Part shown: piece after piece, positions 1-8,676 of the stretch
Position numbering within the stretch: position 1 is the stretch's first letter
Layout of the letters: the number at the start of each line of letters is the position of its first letter
Assembly (NCBI RefSeq): GCF_900101625.1
Contig: NZ_FMYZ01000003.1
Coordinates: 186,001 to 250,000, forward strand
Reading direction: 5' to 3'
Length of the DNA: 64,000 bases
Source of the DNA: Cupriavidus sp. YR651
Lineage (GTDB): Bacteria; Pseudomonadota; Gammaproteobacteria; Burkholderiales; Burkholderiaceae
Made by a program: the position numbers and the translations under genes
The notes under the pieces: model-generated
What the model saw: only the letters and a program-made list of their open reading frames with translations
What the model was told of the DNA's origin: nothing
Databases searched by the model: none

Positions 1-1
1 G

Positions 2-925
2 CCGGACGTCATGATTCCTGTGGAGCGTCTCGGACGCCTGCTTCAGGCGTCCGCAACCTTGTCAGGCAACGAGAGTTTCGGCCTATGCATGGCCGAGTCG
101 CGCCTGTTGTCCAATCTTGGGCCGGTAGGGCTGCTGATCCGCGATCAGCCGACGTTGCGTGACTCGCTTCGGATGCTGATGCGCTATCAGGCGTTGCTCA
201 ACGGTTCGTTGTCACTGGCGATCGAGGAGTGCGGCGATCTGGTCATCATCCGCGAAGTGGTTATGGCCGGCAATGCGCACGAGCCCACGCGTCAGCGGGT
301 CGAGCTGGCGCTGGGGGTGATGGTGCGGTTGATACGCCAGCTCCACAAGCCCGACTGGGAGCCGGCACGCGTATGCTTCGAGCACCCGGCGCCGCGCGAC
401 CTCAGCGTGCATCAGCATTTCTTTGGCCCGAACGTCGAGTTCAACTACGACTTCAACTGCGTTATCTGCTCGAAGGCCGATCTAGACGCCCGTAACCCGT
501 ATGCCGATCCGGCCATGGCGCGCTACGTGCAGCAGTTGATAGACGCCTCTGCCGTGTCACAGCAGGCAACAATGCTTGAGGACGTTCGGCGCATTGTCCT
601 GCTGCTGCTGCCCAGCGGGCGCTGCAGCATCGAGCAGGTGGCCGAGCACTTGGGTACCGGGTGCCGCACGGTCCAACGCCGCCTGGCGGAAGAGGGACAG
701 CCCTTTTCGTCGATCGTCAACGACATCCGCATGGAACTCGCGGCGCGCCATGTCATGGAGACCGACCGTCCGCTGACCGAGGTGGCGACCCTGCTCGGAT
801 TCTCCGCGCCGAGCGGATTCTCGCGCTGGTATCACGCGCAATTTGGTTGCAGCCCCAAGGAAAGCCGCACCGCACGCGGCGCTGTGCGCCGCCAGACGGT
901 TCCTTCGCGGGTGAACAGGCCGTAA
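2..925 (+). CDS. AraC-family transcriptional regulator (5' end outside window)
   Basis: This is a DNA-binding regulator with an N-terminal arabinose-binding-type effector domain and a C-terminal AraC helix-turn-helix (second helix region around GFSAPSGFSRWYHAQFG). The reading frame is open to the left edge. The first Met in the window (base 11) falls in IPVERLGRLL, which in this family is normally preceded by roughly 30 more residues, so the true start is probably outside the window. The C-terminal double HTH is complete and ends in a short basic tail. No target gene is visible downstream on this strand before a gap of about 430 bases, so its regulon probably lies to the left. The family call is firm; the effector is unknown. 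Confidence 0.85.
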   Translation, partial: PDVMIPVERLGRLLQASATLSGNESFGLCMAESRLLSNLGPVGLLIRDQPTLRDSLRMLMRYQALLNGSLSLAIEECGDLVIIREVVMAGNAHEPTRQRVELALGVMVRLIRQLHKPDWEPARVCFEHPAPRDLSVHQHFFGPNVEFNYDFNCVICSKADLDARNPYADPAMARYVQQLIDASAVSQQATMLEDVRRIVLLLLPSGRCSIEQVAEHLGTGCRTVQRRLAEEGQPFSSIVNDIRMELAARHVMETDRPLTEVATLLGFSAPSGFSRWYHAQFGCSPKESRTARGAVRRQTVPSRVNRP

Positions 926-1357
926 CCCTGGCCGAAGCCATTGCAAACGCTCCAACCGGGTTTTCACGCTCGGCTGTCTGCTGAATAGCGCTGAAATCTG
1001 ACCCGGGGCAGGTGCGGACGGCAAAGGCTAATACCGCAGCTCGCGGCAGAAAGGCTGACATGGGCCGGGCGCCATCCTGAAGACGCCGTTGGGGACGTCG
1101 GTGGCTTGTGGCCTGTCCGAGCCGTGGGACGATTAGTCAAGTCACTGACCCGATTCGTCAAACGGGACTTTGTGCCAGTTGCTAACATCGCGAGCCCTAT
1201 GCAGGCTGTTCCCCGGCTGGTGCGTTACCGCTCCGTTCAATCGTTGTCCCACTGAACGAGCAAAGGTATTTCTCGCGTCAAGGCCGGACCATCCGTTGCA
1301 GGCTGTAGAAGCAGATAGCATCCCGGAGCCGATTCGGGGTGTGGAGAATTAACGCGC
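926..1357. other. Intergenic region with a tandem direct repeat
   Basis: I find no convincing gene in this stretch. Short reading frames here lack ribosome sites and recognisable content. The one visible structure is a direct repeat, GATTAGTCAA at 1131-1140 and GATTCGTCAA at 1152-1161. The copies are 21 bases apart, two helical turns, and about 200 bases upstream of the response-regulator start. This spacing suits a regulator binding on one face of the helix, but that is inference. Confidence 0.4.
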
Positions 1358-2008
1358 ATGTCCCGACGTACCATTTCCGCCGTGATCGCCGACGATCACC
1401 CGGTGATTCAGCTCGCCGTCAAGACCACCCTGAGCGAGATCCCGAATGTCCAGGTTGCCGCAATGTGCTCTTCCGGTAGGGAGCTTTGCGCTGCGCTGAA
1501 GGTGCACCGGCCTGATCTCATTGTCACGGATTTCGCAATGGGCCATTCCGAACAGAGCGATGACGGGCTTCGCCTGATCCAGCGACTCAAGCACTACAGC
1601 CCCGATACGCCGATTGTCGTCTTCACGATGCTCACCAACGGCGGCTTGCTTACGCGCCTCCAGGAGTCGGGTATCGCCGGCATCGTGGGGAAGAACGAGG
1701 CCCCAGCCATTCTGCGGCAGATTTGCCTGGATGCGATCTCTGGTCGGGGCCTGCGCCTTTCGCCGGGAATAGCGGCCAGGATGTCGAGGGCTGGCGCGCT
1801 GGCGGGCGGAAGCGCCAGCCGGCTGTCTCCGAAGGAGATCGAAGTCGTGCGGATGTTCGCCGTGGGAAGCACCGTCACCGAAATCGCCGCATACCTCAAA
1901 CGCACCCTGGGAACCGTGGCGACGCAGAAGCGCTCGGCCATGCGCAAGTTGAACATCACCAGCAACGCAGACCTCGTCGCATACGCGCGCGACAACGGTC
2001 TGTCCTGA
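1358..2008 (+). CDS. RcsB/NarL-type response regulator
   Basis: A two-component response regulator of 216 residues. The receiver domain covers residues 1-120: acidic pair D12-D13, phosphorylation site D58 in LIVTDFAMG, and a K near 110 in GIVGKNEA. A LuxR/GerE helix-turn-helix fills residues 145-210. The HTH (VTEIAAYLKRTLGTVATQKRSAMRKL) resembles RcsB, including the TQKRSAMRKL recognition helix. Its stop codon shares one base with the start of the downstream hybrid kinase (TGATG), so the two are translationally coupled and very likely cognate partners. It could equally be called BvgA/EvgA-like. The regulated genes are unknown; the nearby glycine-zipper envelope protein is a possible target. 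Confidence 0.93.
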   Translation: MSRRTISAVIADDHPVIQLAVKTTLSEIPNVQVAAMCSSGRELCAALKVHRPDLIVTDFAMGHSEQSDDGLRLIQRLKHYSPDTPIVVFTMLTNGGLLTRLQESGIAGIVGKNEAPAILRQICLDAISGRGLRLSPGIAARMSRAGALAGGSASRLSPKEIEVVRMFAVGSTVTEIAAYLKRTLGTVATQKRSAMRKLNITSNADLVAYARDNGLS

Positions 2009-4971
2009 TGCAGGGCACGTTCGAGCCGTCGCCCGACCTCCGCGCAGTGGAACGCAATCTGCAGCGCGAACGCCGGGTCTTCTCGATGGTGATTGTGTTG
2101 CTGGGATTGCTTGCCGTCGCCATCGCTTCCACGAGCGTGCTCGTTCGGCTCAATGGCACGCTGCGCGCCCAGGAGCAGGTGGCCCGTCTCTATGAGCAGG
2201 GCGTCGTCGATGCCGTCCTTGAGCGCCGGAGCACACTGGCCGCGAGCAATCTGATCCTGGAGCTGCGAGCCAATCGCACGCTTCCGCTCTCACCTCGCGG
2301 ACAGGACGGCCTTTGCGTGCAGGTTTTGCCGTCCGCGCCGGCCGACGACGTCCTGCAGCGGAGCTGCGACCAGTCAGTCCGAACGCTGATTGCCGCCAGC
2401 CAGAGGCCGTCGATCGAAATGATCTCGATCGCCAGCGGTGCAACGTATCGTTATGAATCGCCCGACGCATCGGGCGCGGCGGCGCGGCGGGTGCTGCCGC
2501 CCATGCCGCCGGCACGCATCGTCAAGACAATCCTCGATCGCTTCCGGAGTCGCGATATCGACGTCCTGCAGGCCGCGCGGGAAAAGCGCGTCGAATGGCT
2601 GGGCGTCCCGGGCAGTGCGGCAGGCATCGATCCGGAGATGGTTGGTGCCTCGCTGGTCGCAAAGGGCGATGTGCTTTACGCCGTCGTGCTGACGCGCATC
2701 CCGCTGCACGAACTGTTGCGGCCCGCCGGGCCAAGCTTGTCGATCCCTGAACCGATCGTATTCGACAGCGTTGGCACGCCGCTGGTCGTGCCCGGCGCAC
2801 GTGCCAACGCGCAACGCGTGGATGCCAGGCTGGAAGCCCGGCAGGACGGCATGTTTCACTGGGTCCCGGACTATGGCTGGGCGTTGCGCCGTCCGCCACT
2901 CGTGGCCGATTTCGGGCATCTGATCTTTGCGCTCCCGATCGGCCATCAGATTCGGGTGATGACGGAGGAACTGACTGTCATCGGTGCGATTGTCATCGTG
3001 CTGCTTGCATTGCTGTTCGCGCTGCACCGCTACTGGAACCATCGCTTCCTGACCGGGACCTATGCGGAAGCGGCGCGTGCGCAGCAGCTCCTGCACGACG
3101 CCCGACTCGCGACGGAAGCGGCTGCCAGCGCCAGGGTGGCCTTCTTCGCGTCGATGAGCCACGAGATTCGCACGCCGCTTGCGTCGCTGCTGGGGAACAT
3201 GGAACTCGTCACGATGGGGCCGCTGGAGCCGGAGCAGCGATTGAGGGTCGGTGCGATGCAGGTGTCGGCCGAGGGGCTGCAGCAGATCGTCAACGACGTA
3301 CTCGATTTCTCGAAGATCGACGTGGGTGCTTTGCGCATCGAGGCGCAACCCGTCTCCGTCACCGAGCTTCTCGGCCGTATCGCGATCGCCCATGCCCCGC
3401 TTGCCGCGCAGCGCGGACTGAGCTTCCTGGCGGTGTACAGCAGCGGCATTCCGTCGCGGCTCGATCTCGATCCGGTGCGCCTGAGCCAGATCGTCAACAA
3501 CCTGCTTGGCAACGCGTTCAAGTTCACGCAGTCGGGCAAGGTCGTTCTGCGTGCGCGATGGCAGGAAGGGAATCTGGAGATCGTCGTTGCCGATACGGGC
3601 ATTGGCATACCGGAAGACTTCAAGGACCAGCTTTTCCGGCCGTTTTCCCAGGTCGCCGACAACCGGATCGCCCAGGCGCGCGGCACCGGGCTGGGCCTGT
3701 CGATCTGCATGCGACTCGCGGAACGGATGGGTGGCCACATCATGCTGGATAGCACGCTGGGCGAGGGAACACGCGTCACGGTTCGTCTGCCGCTTGGTGT
3801 GTCCGATACGGCGCCGCCCCGTGTGCGCCCGGGCTTGCCGCCGAACCGGACACTGGTGCTGTCGCGCGAAGCCGAGTGCATTGAGGGATTGCTGAACCAT
3901 TTCGATTGGGGCGCGTGCCAGCCGTCGGAGCGCTCAAACCTGGATGATCTCGTGGATGCAGACAGATATGACTGTCTGCTGGTGACAGAAGCCTTTGATC
4001 CCGGACACGTCCTGGCCTGGTGGCCGAAACCGGCCTCGATTGTCTGGCTAAAGCAGTTGGGGCCGCTGGTTGCAACGACACGGCCGGATGGCGGTCGCGA
4101 GGTGTCCAGCTACAGCCTCGCGGGCATCCACGCAGCAACGCTGGCGGTCATCACCGGCGCACACCCGCTGCAGCGGAGCGACGAAGGCCTTATCGCGCGA
4201 CCCACCTCGCCGCTTGCGGGCCACTGCGTGTTGATCGCGGAAGACAATTTGCTGAACCGGAATCTGCTGCGCGACCAGCTTCGTGCCCTGGGCGCGCGAG
4301 TCATCGTCGCGGGCAATGGCAGCGAGGCGATGGCGGCACTGGCGGGGCAGCACATGGACATGGTCCTGACCGATATCGACATGCCCGTCATGAACGGCTT
4401 CGACCTGCTTCGGGAAATGCAGCACGCCGCCATCGACATCCCCCTCTATGCGGTGAGCGCAAACGCACGACCGGAGGACATCGCGGAAGCGCGGGCGAGG
4501 GGTTTCACGGGCTATCTGACCAAACCGGTGTCTCTCGCCGGACTGGCGTCGGTGCTTGCACGCGGTGAGGATGGCGTGGGCCATACGGACGTGGCGCAGA
4601 CAGCGGCATCGTCTGCTGACGATGATCTCCCCGAACTGCCGCAGATACCTGCCAGATATGCCGACGCATTCCTCGCGCAGACCGGGGCGGACCTCGATGA
4701 GTACGATGCGATTCGGACGGAGCAGAACGTGATCGGGCTGGCGCGACTTCTGCACCGCATCGCGGGCAGCCTTGCGGTCGTCGGGCCATCGGCACTGGCG
4801 GAGTTGTGCGAAGACCTGCGCGACTACGCTGCGGAAGCCGATGGTTGGGACGATGAGATCGAGATCCAGTCCGCGCATATTGCGGGGAGTCTGCGGCAGT
4901 TGTGCGAGCACCTGTCTGCGTATCGCCAGCGCAATGCCGGTACGGCCGGTACGCGATCTATCGCTTTCTAA
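2008..4971 (+). CDS. Membrane hybrid sensor histidine kinase (HisKA-HATPase-REC-HPt)
   Basis: A 987-residue inner-membrane phosphorelay kinase. The frame continues upstream into the preceding gene, but the ATG at 2008 that overlaps its stop is the sensible start. It has a transmembrane segment at about 26-46, a periplasmic sensor of about 275 residues with no recognised domain, and a second transmembrane segment at about 323-340. The HisKA H-box has H385 in SMSHEIRTPL. The HATPase has the N-box NNLLGNAFKF and glycine boxes DTGIGIP and GTGLGLS. A receiver domain has D789 in LTDIDMPVMNG, and a C-terminal HPt has H916 in LLHRIAGS. All phosphotransfer residues are present, so the route H385 to D789 to H916 to D58 of the upstream regulator is complete. 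The signal sensed is unknown. Confidence 0.93.
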   Translation: MQGTFEPSPDLRAVERNLQRERRVFSMVIVLLGLLAVAIASTSVLVRLNGTLRAQEQVARLYEQGVVDAVLERRSTLAASNLILELRANRTLPLSPRGQDGLCVQVLPSAPADDVLQRSCDQSVRTLIAASQRPSIEMISIASGATYRYESPDASGAAARRVLPPMPPARIVKTILDRFRSRDIDVLQAAREKRVEWLGVPGSAAGIDPEMVGASLVAKGDVLYAVVLTRIPLHELLRPAGPSLSIPEPIVFDSVGTPLVVPGARANAQRVDARLEARQDGMFHWVPDYGWALRRPPLVADFGHLIFALPIGHQIRVMTEELTVIGAIVIVLLALLFALHRYWNHRFLTGTYAEAARAQQLLHDARLATEAAASARVAFFASMSHEIRTPLASLLGNMELVTMGPLEPEQRLRVGAMQVSAEGLQQIVNDVLDFSKIDVGALRIEAQPVSVTELLGRIAIAHAPLAAQRGLSFLAVYSSGIPSRLDLDPVRLSQIVNNLLGNAFKFTQSGKVVLRARWQEGNLEIVVADTGIGIPEDFKDQLFRPFSQVADNRIAQARGTGLGLSICMRLAERMGGHIMLDSTLGEGTRVTVRLPLGVSDTAPPRVRPGLPPNRTLVLSREAECIEGLLNHFDWGACQPSERSNLDDLVDADRYDCLLVTEAFDPGHVLAWWPKPASIVWLKQLGPLVATTRPDGGREVSSYSLAGIHAATLAVITGAHPLQRSDEGLIARPTSPLAGHCVLIAEDNLLNRNLLRDQLRALGARVIVAGNGSEAMAALAGQHMDMVLTDIDMPVMNGFDLLREMQHAAIDIPLYAVSANARPEDIAEARARGFTGYLTKPVSLAGLASVLARGEDGVGHTDVAQTAASSADDDLPELPQIPARYADAFLAQTGADLDEYDAIRTEQNVIGLARLLHRIAGSLAVVGPSALAELCEDLRDYAAEADGWDDEIEIQSAHIAGSLRQLCEHLSAYRQRNAGTAGTRSIAF

Positions 4972-5080
4972 TTCCTGTGATTGCGAGCGCTCCGCTGCAC
5001 GGTCAGCATTGAGGCGACGGGTGACCGACCCTTTTGCGGATGTGCCTCGGGTATCTCCACAAAGGCAAGGCCGCTCAGAT

Positions 5081-5106
5081 TGCCCGTCTCCCCGGCGGGC
5101 ATTTTT
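5081..5106 (+). terminator. Intrinsic terminator of the two-component operon
   Basis: A 6-bp stem (TGCCCG at 5081-5086 with CGGGCA at 5096-5101) is followed directly by TTTTTCTTT. It lies 110 bases after the kinase stop and before the next gene's ribosome site, as expected for a Rho-independent terminator. Confidence 0.7.
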
Positions 5107-5244
5107 CTTTGGCCAGGGATGGTCGGCGCGGAGTTGGCGACGATCGGATGGTCGTCACGCCTGTGCGTGAACCGACTACCACGTGGGCATGGCAGTCCGA
5201 TGCCCCGTGGGCGCCCCAAACCTGGCACCTCATCAGGAGAGTTC

Positions 5245-5751
5245 ATGAGCAATCGTCCAGACTTAACGCTTGTCGCGTGTACGGCATTCGTTCTGATGTC
5301 GGGCGCGGTACCCGGAACGGCCGGAACGGCGCGGGCTCAGACCATGCTGCAGAAGCCCATCGCCTATCCGGCGCGAGGGCAATCGGTGTATCAGCAGAAC
5401 AATGACGATGGCGCCTGCTACGGCTGGGCCCGACAGCAGACCGGCATCGATCCGTACCGCGTGGCAAGCACGCCGGCTCCGGTCATTCTGCCCGGTGGCG
5501 AGCGTGTTCGCGGCGCTGCGGGCGGCGCTGCTGCGGGCGCTGTTGTGGGCGCGATCGGTGGCGACGCGGGCAAGGGCGCCGCGGCGGGTGCGGCAGTCGG
5601 AACTATCGCGGGTGGCGTGGCGCATCGTCAGCAACGGCGCCAGGCCGTTGCCGCCAGTGCACAGATGCAAGCCAGCAATGACTGGGCCATGACGTCGTAC
5701 TGGCAAGCCTGGCGGGCCTGCATGGCGGGCCGGGGCTACTCGGTGCAGTAA
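5245..5751 (+). CDS. Glycine-zipper envelope protein
   Basis: A 168-residue secreted protein of unknown function. It has an N-terminal signal peptide (hydrophobic stretch about residues 8-30, cleavage likely after ARAQ). Residues 90-125 form a glycine-zipper segment rich in GAAAGAVVGAIGG and GAAVGTIAGG repeats, typical of YMGG/glycine-zipper membrane-inserting domains. The C-terminus has the WxxAWRACMAGRGYSV pattern common to small Burkholderiales outer-membrane glycine-zipper proteins. The start at 5245 was chosen over an upstream in-frame Met because AGGAGA sits 6 bases ahead of it and the signal peptide begins there. It follows the two-component operon but after a terminator, so it is probably transcribed independently. 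Confidence 0.8.
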   Translation: MSNRPDLTLVACTAFVLMSGAVPGTAGTARAQTMLQKPIAYPARGQSVYQQNNDDGACYGWARQQTGIDPYRVASTPAPVILPGGERVRGAAGGAAAGAVVGAIGGDAGKGAAAGAAVGTIAGGVAHRQQRRQAVAASAQMQASNDWAMTSYWQAWRACMAGRGYSVQ

Positions 5752-5845
5752 GCGCAGTTGTCAGGTGGACCGTGCTGAAATAGCCGGTCCACAGTGGCTC
5801 GACGCGCCAACCTGAGGCGCCCTGCAACCCCGCGATCGCGATCCT

Positions 5846-6292
5846 CTACAGAACCGCGCAGGCTTCCGCGGTGGCGGTGATGGTCAGGCTCGCTCGCGCA
5901 TCGTTGCGCAACAGCACGCACAGGTAGCCGCCCGGCAAGTCCTCGGGGCGGGGATCTTCCGGCCACAGGGGCGGAAGCGGCACCGTGGCGGTGTGTTGCG
6001 CACCGGCGCCGGCATCGTTCCAGGTGATTGCCATGGGTCGCTCGGGCTTCTTGCCGAGGAAACAATAGGAAGGGACGGATTGCGACTGCCGCGACACGGG
6101 CCCGGTTTCGCAAAGGCCGGCGTGCACCGCCAGCACATCATGATCGGTACGATTGACGGCGACGATCTTCGTCCATGGCCACGGTTCCTGGAACGGGTTC
6201 AAGGTTTCGGGAGTTGGTATTGCGCACCCGGACAGGGTGCTTGCGCTTGCGACGACAACGATGCTCGCGGCGATCGAGGAAACACTATTCAT
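5846..6292 (-). CDS. Putative lipoprotein of unknown function
   Basis: A 148-residue protein beginning MNSVSSIAASIVVVAS with a lipobox LSGC, so it is probably anchored in the outer or inner membrane by a lipid on the Cys near residue 23. The mature part has no domain I recognise; it contains paired cysteines and a proline-rich stretch (LPPLWPEDPRPEDLP). The frame extends upstream to another Met at 6349, but only the start at 6292 places the signal peptide at the N-terminus. No clear ribosome site precedes either start. The gene faces the glycine-zipper gene, which converges on it with about 95 bases between them. Confidence 0.65.
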   Translation of the reverse strand: MNSVSSIAASIVVVASASTLSGCAIPTPETLNPFQEPWPWTKIVAVNRTDHDVLAVHAGLCETGPVSRQSQSVPSYCFLGKKPERPMAITWNDAGAGAQHTATVPLPPLWPEDPRPEDLPGGYLCVLLRNDARASLTITATAEACAVL

Positions 6293-6561
6293 TGAACTAT
6301 GCAGGTCGGGCAAGCTTGGACTACGCCCGAGGGATGTGCGACTGCGCACAGGATAGGTCGGCCATGCCGCGAGTTCTATCTAAGAACTTAGAAAGTGCCG
6401 GCATTCGGCATTGGTCCGTCCCGGAGTACGAGGCGCATTTTTCTAATTCCTTTGATAGGCACGACTGACGCGTTGCCATAACGTGTGGGCTCTATCGGGA
6501 TGTCGCGACAGTGCCAACGCATATCGACGACATCCGATGTCAATCGAAGGAACCTGCAGAC

Positions 6562-6903
6562 ATGATCAAGAACTGCCCCTCGGCCGTCCGGGCCTTTGGC
6601 GTTGCGCTGCTGATCGCGGGCATTGGGCAAGCGTATGCGCAGCACTCACGCGGACTGGAGTCACAAGCGCTGCGAATCCAGTCCGATGCGTGCACAGGAG
6701 TCGGACTACCCACCACACCTGCGGTCTGTCGCGCTGCCGGCGAGCCGGCCAGCAGCAAGTACAACCTTCTGTACGCCGACGATGCCCCCGCGGATGAAGG
6801 CACGGATGAAGGCGCGGATGAACCACCATTGCGCCGGCAAGCGCGAAGCGCGTGCAATGACGCCTACCGTGGCGACCCGCGCGACGAAGCAACCGGGTCC
6901 TGA
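6562..6903 (+). CDS. Small secreted hypothetical protein
   Basis: A 113-residue product with a clear signal peptide (MIKNCPSAVRAFGVALLIAG, cleavage after QAYAQ). The mature part has four cysteines, an acidic repeat (DEGTDEGADE) and a basic C-terminus. The start at 6562 is preceded by GAAGGAA. I recognise no family. It lies 53 bases upstream of the DUF3302 gene on the same strand, so it may be the first gene of the export operon. An in-frame upstream Met at 6511 would bury the signal peptide and is less likely. Confidence 0.55.
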   Translation: MIKNCPSAVRAFGVALLIAGIGQAYAQHSRGLESQALRIQSDACTGVGLPTTPAVCRAAGEPASSKYNLLYADDAPADEGTDEGADEPPLRRQARSACNDAYRGDPRDEATGS

Positions 6904-6956
6904 TCGGCCGGTGCATTGTGCAATCGCGCGCCAACACTCCATCTCAAGACAACTCG

Positions 6957-7451
6957 ATGAAACTGCGCCCCTATCTGCTGGCAGGCATCGGCCTGCTGGC
7001 ATCGAGCGAACCTGCTTTCGCATCCGCACTCAGTGGCAAGGCCCTGGAGACCGCGGCCAATGCCATCTCCTGGGTGGTCCTGGTCTTCGTCCCGGTGGCA
7101 GGGCTCTACCTGTTCTGGATGCTGCATATCTGGCCCGAGAAGATCGCGCATCGCAAGCGCCATCCGCAAAAGGAAGCCATCCATTCGCTGTGCCTGCTGT
7201 CGCTCTTCTTTGGAGGATTGCTGTGGCCGCTGGCCTGGCTCTGGGCGCACACGAAGCCCGTGTTCTACCGGGCCGCGTATGGCACCGACAAGGCGCCGGA
7301 AGACGATGACGAGCATGGCCACGGCACGGTACCGTCGACGCACGTGCCGGCACAAGAGGGGGCTTACGGGCCGAGGCAGATGGTCAGCCTGCAGGCATCC
7401 ACGACGATGGGCATCACCAGCGGCATGCACGCCGGAAAGGTGCGGATCTGA
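6957..7451 (+). CDS. DUF3302 inner-membrane protein (YiaW/YibI-like)
   Basis: A 164-residue membrane protein with an N-terminal hydrophobic segment and two strong transmembrane helices (about 35-57 and 80-100). It carries the DUF3302 signature around HIWPEKIAHRKRHPQ and WPLAWLWAHTKPV. In Escherichia coli, members (YiaW, YibI) are encoded next to HlyD-family adaptors (YiaV, YibH), exactly as here: the stop abuts the HlyD-like start with no gap. The Met at 6957 is preferred to 6918 because it begins the hydrophobic segment. Its biochemical role is not established; the genetic link suggests it is the inner-membrane partner of the adaptor. Confidence 0.85.
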   Translation: MKLRPYLLAGIGLLASSEPAFASALSGKALETAANAISWVVLVFVPVAGLYLFWMLHIWPEKIAHRKRHPQKEAIHSLCLLSLFFGGLLWPLAWLWAHTKPVFYRAAYGTDKAPEDDDEHGHGTVPSTHVPAQEGAYGPRQMVSLQASTTMGITSGMHAGKVRI

Positions 7452-8630
7452 ATGGATGCGCTGCTGCTTGGCGTCTACGCCCTGGCCGTATGGCTGATCT
7501 TCTTCAAGTTCAAATGGCTGCCCTGGAACACGACGTCCATGGTCATCGTGGTCACGATTCCCGTGGTGGCGATGACGATGCTGGTTCTTACGCTCAACGT
7601 GGTGGCCCCGTCATCCCATGACGTGCGGGTGGTGGGCAAGGTACTGCAGGTCGTGCCGCAGGTCCGCGGCCGCATCGTCGAACTGCCGGCCGAAGGCAAC
7701 CGGCGCTACAGGAGGGGCGATGTCCTGCTGCGGATCGATCCGACCCCCTACCAGGCCTCGATCAGACAACTCGAAGGCAGGCTGATGGCCGATGATGCCG
7801 CGCTGGCTGAAGCCGAGGCATCGGCGCGCCAGCTTGGCGAATCGGTGCGCGGCGCGGCCGGACGGGTCAGCACCGTGCAGGCCAGGCTGACGCTTGCCCG
7901 TCAGCGGGTCAAGGAGCATGACGCGCTGCTTGCGGCGGGGGCCGGGTCGAAGTTCGACCGGGAAGATGCACTGACCCGCCAGCGTGAACTGGAAGGCGAG
8001 GTGGTCAGCGCGCAGGCCGCGGAGGATGAGGCCCGTCAGAAGCTGTCGGCCAGAAGCCAGGGGGAGTTTGCCGCCATTGCGACGGCGCGCGCGAAGCGGG
8101 CGGAAACCGAGGTCATGCTCGAGAACGCCCGATGGGAGCTCGAGCAGACCGTCTACCGGGCGCCCTCCGATGGCAAGGTCGTGAACCTGCAGGTACGCGT
8201 GGGCACCATGCTCGTGCCGTTCCCGTTCTCGCCCGCGTTCAGTTTTGTGGAGGACCAGCAGGAGGTCGTTGCCTTCTACAAGCAGAACGAGCTTTACAAC
8301 GTCAAGGAGGGCGATCTTGCCGAGATCTATCTGCCGACGAGTCCTGGCGAGATCATCAAGGCGAAAGTCGATTCGATTGTCTGGGCGCAATCGCAAGGCC
8401 AGTTTGCTCAGGGCGGCATGATCCCGAACACCGGCGCCACCGACGCGGTGCCGAACCGATTCGCGGTCAAGCTCGACCTGCGTGACGAATCCAGCGGGCT
8501 GATGCTTCCGGTTGGGGCAATCGGAGCGGGTGCGATCTATACGGAGCATATGGAGATGTTCCACATCATTCGCATGGTCTTCCTGCGCGTCAGTTCCAAG
8601 CTGAACTACCTGGTGTTCAAGCTTCACTAG
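7452..8630 (+). CDS. HlyD-family membrane-fusion (periplasmic adaptor) protein
   Basis: A 392-residue adaptor of the EmrA/YiaV type. Two hydrophobic helices lie at the N-terminus (about 5-20 and 33-52). A biotinyl-lipoyl-like half motif (VVPQVRGRIVELPAEGN) is followed by a long alpha-helical hairpin rich in Ala, Glu and Arg (about 110-230), the second lipoyl half (YRAPSDGKVVNLQVRVGTML) and a beta-barrel domain. It would span the periplasm between an inner-membrane partner and the outer-membrane channel encoded next. It starts immediately after the DUF3302 stop. No RND, MFS or ABC pump gene is present in the operon. Confidence 0.9.
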   Translation: MDALLLGVYALAVWLIFFKFKWLPWNTTSMVIVVTIPVVAMTMLVLTLNVVAPSSHDVRVVGKVLQVVPQVRGRIVELPAEGNRRYRRGDVLLRIDPTPYQASIRQLEGRLMADDAALAEAEASARQLGESVRGAAGRVSTVQARLTLARQRVKEHDALLAAGAGSKFDREDALTRQRELEGEVVSAQAAEDEARQKLSARSQGEFAAIATARAKRAETEVMLENARWELEQTVYRAPSDGKVVNLQVRVGTMLVPFPFSPAFSFVEDQQEVVAFYKQNELYNVKEGDLAEIYLPTSPGEIIKAKVDSIVWAQSQGQFAQGGMIPNTGATDAVPNRFAVKLDLRDESSGLMLPVGAIGAGAIYTEHMEMFHIIRMVFLRVSSKLNYLVFKLH

Positions 8631-8676
8631 GTCCACTCGATTTGAGATTTGCCAGAGATTTGGAAGAGGGAAGTCC

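Noticed and set aside
2374..3900. 508-codon frame antisense to the hybrid kinase.
   Set aside because: The sense frame carries all kinase motifs; the antisense frame shows only Arg/His-rich shadow sequence.
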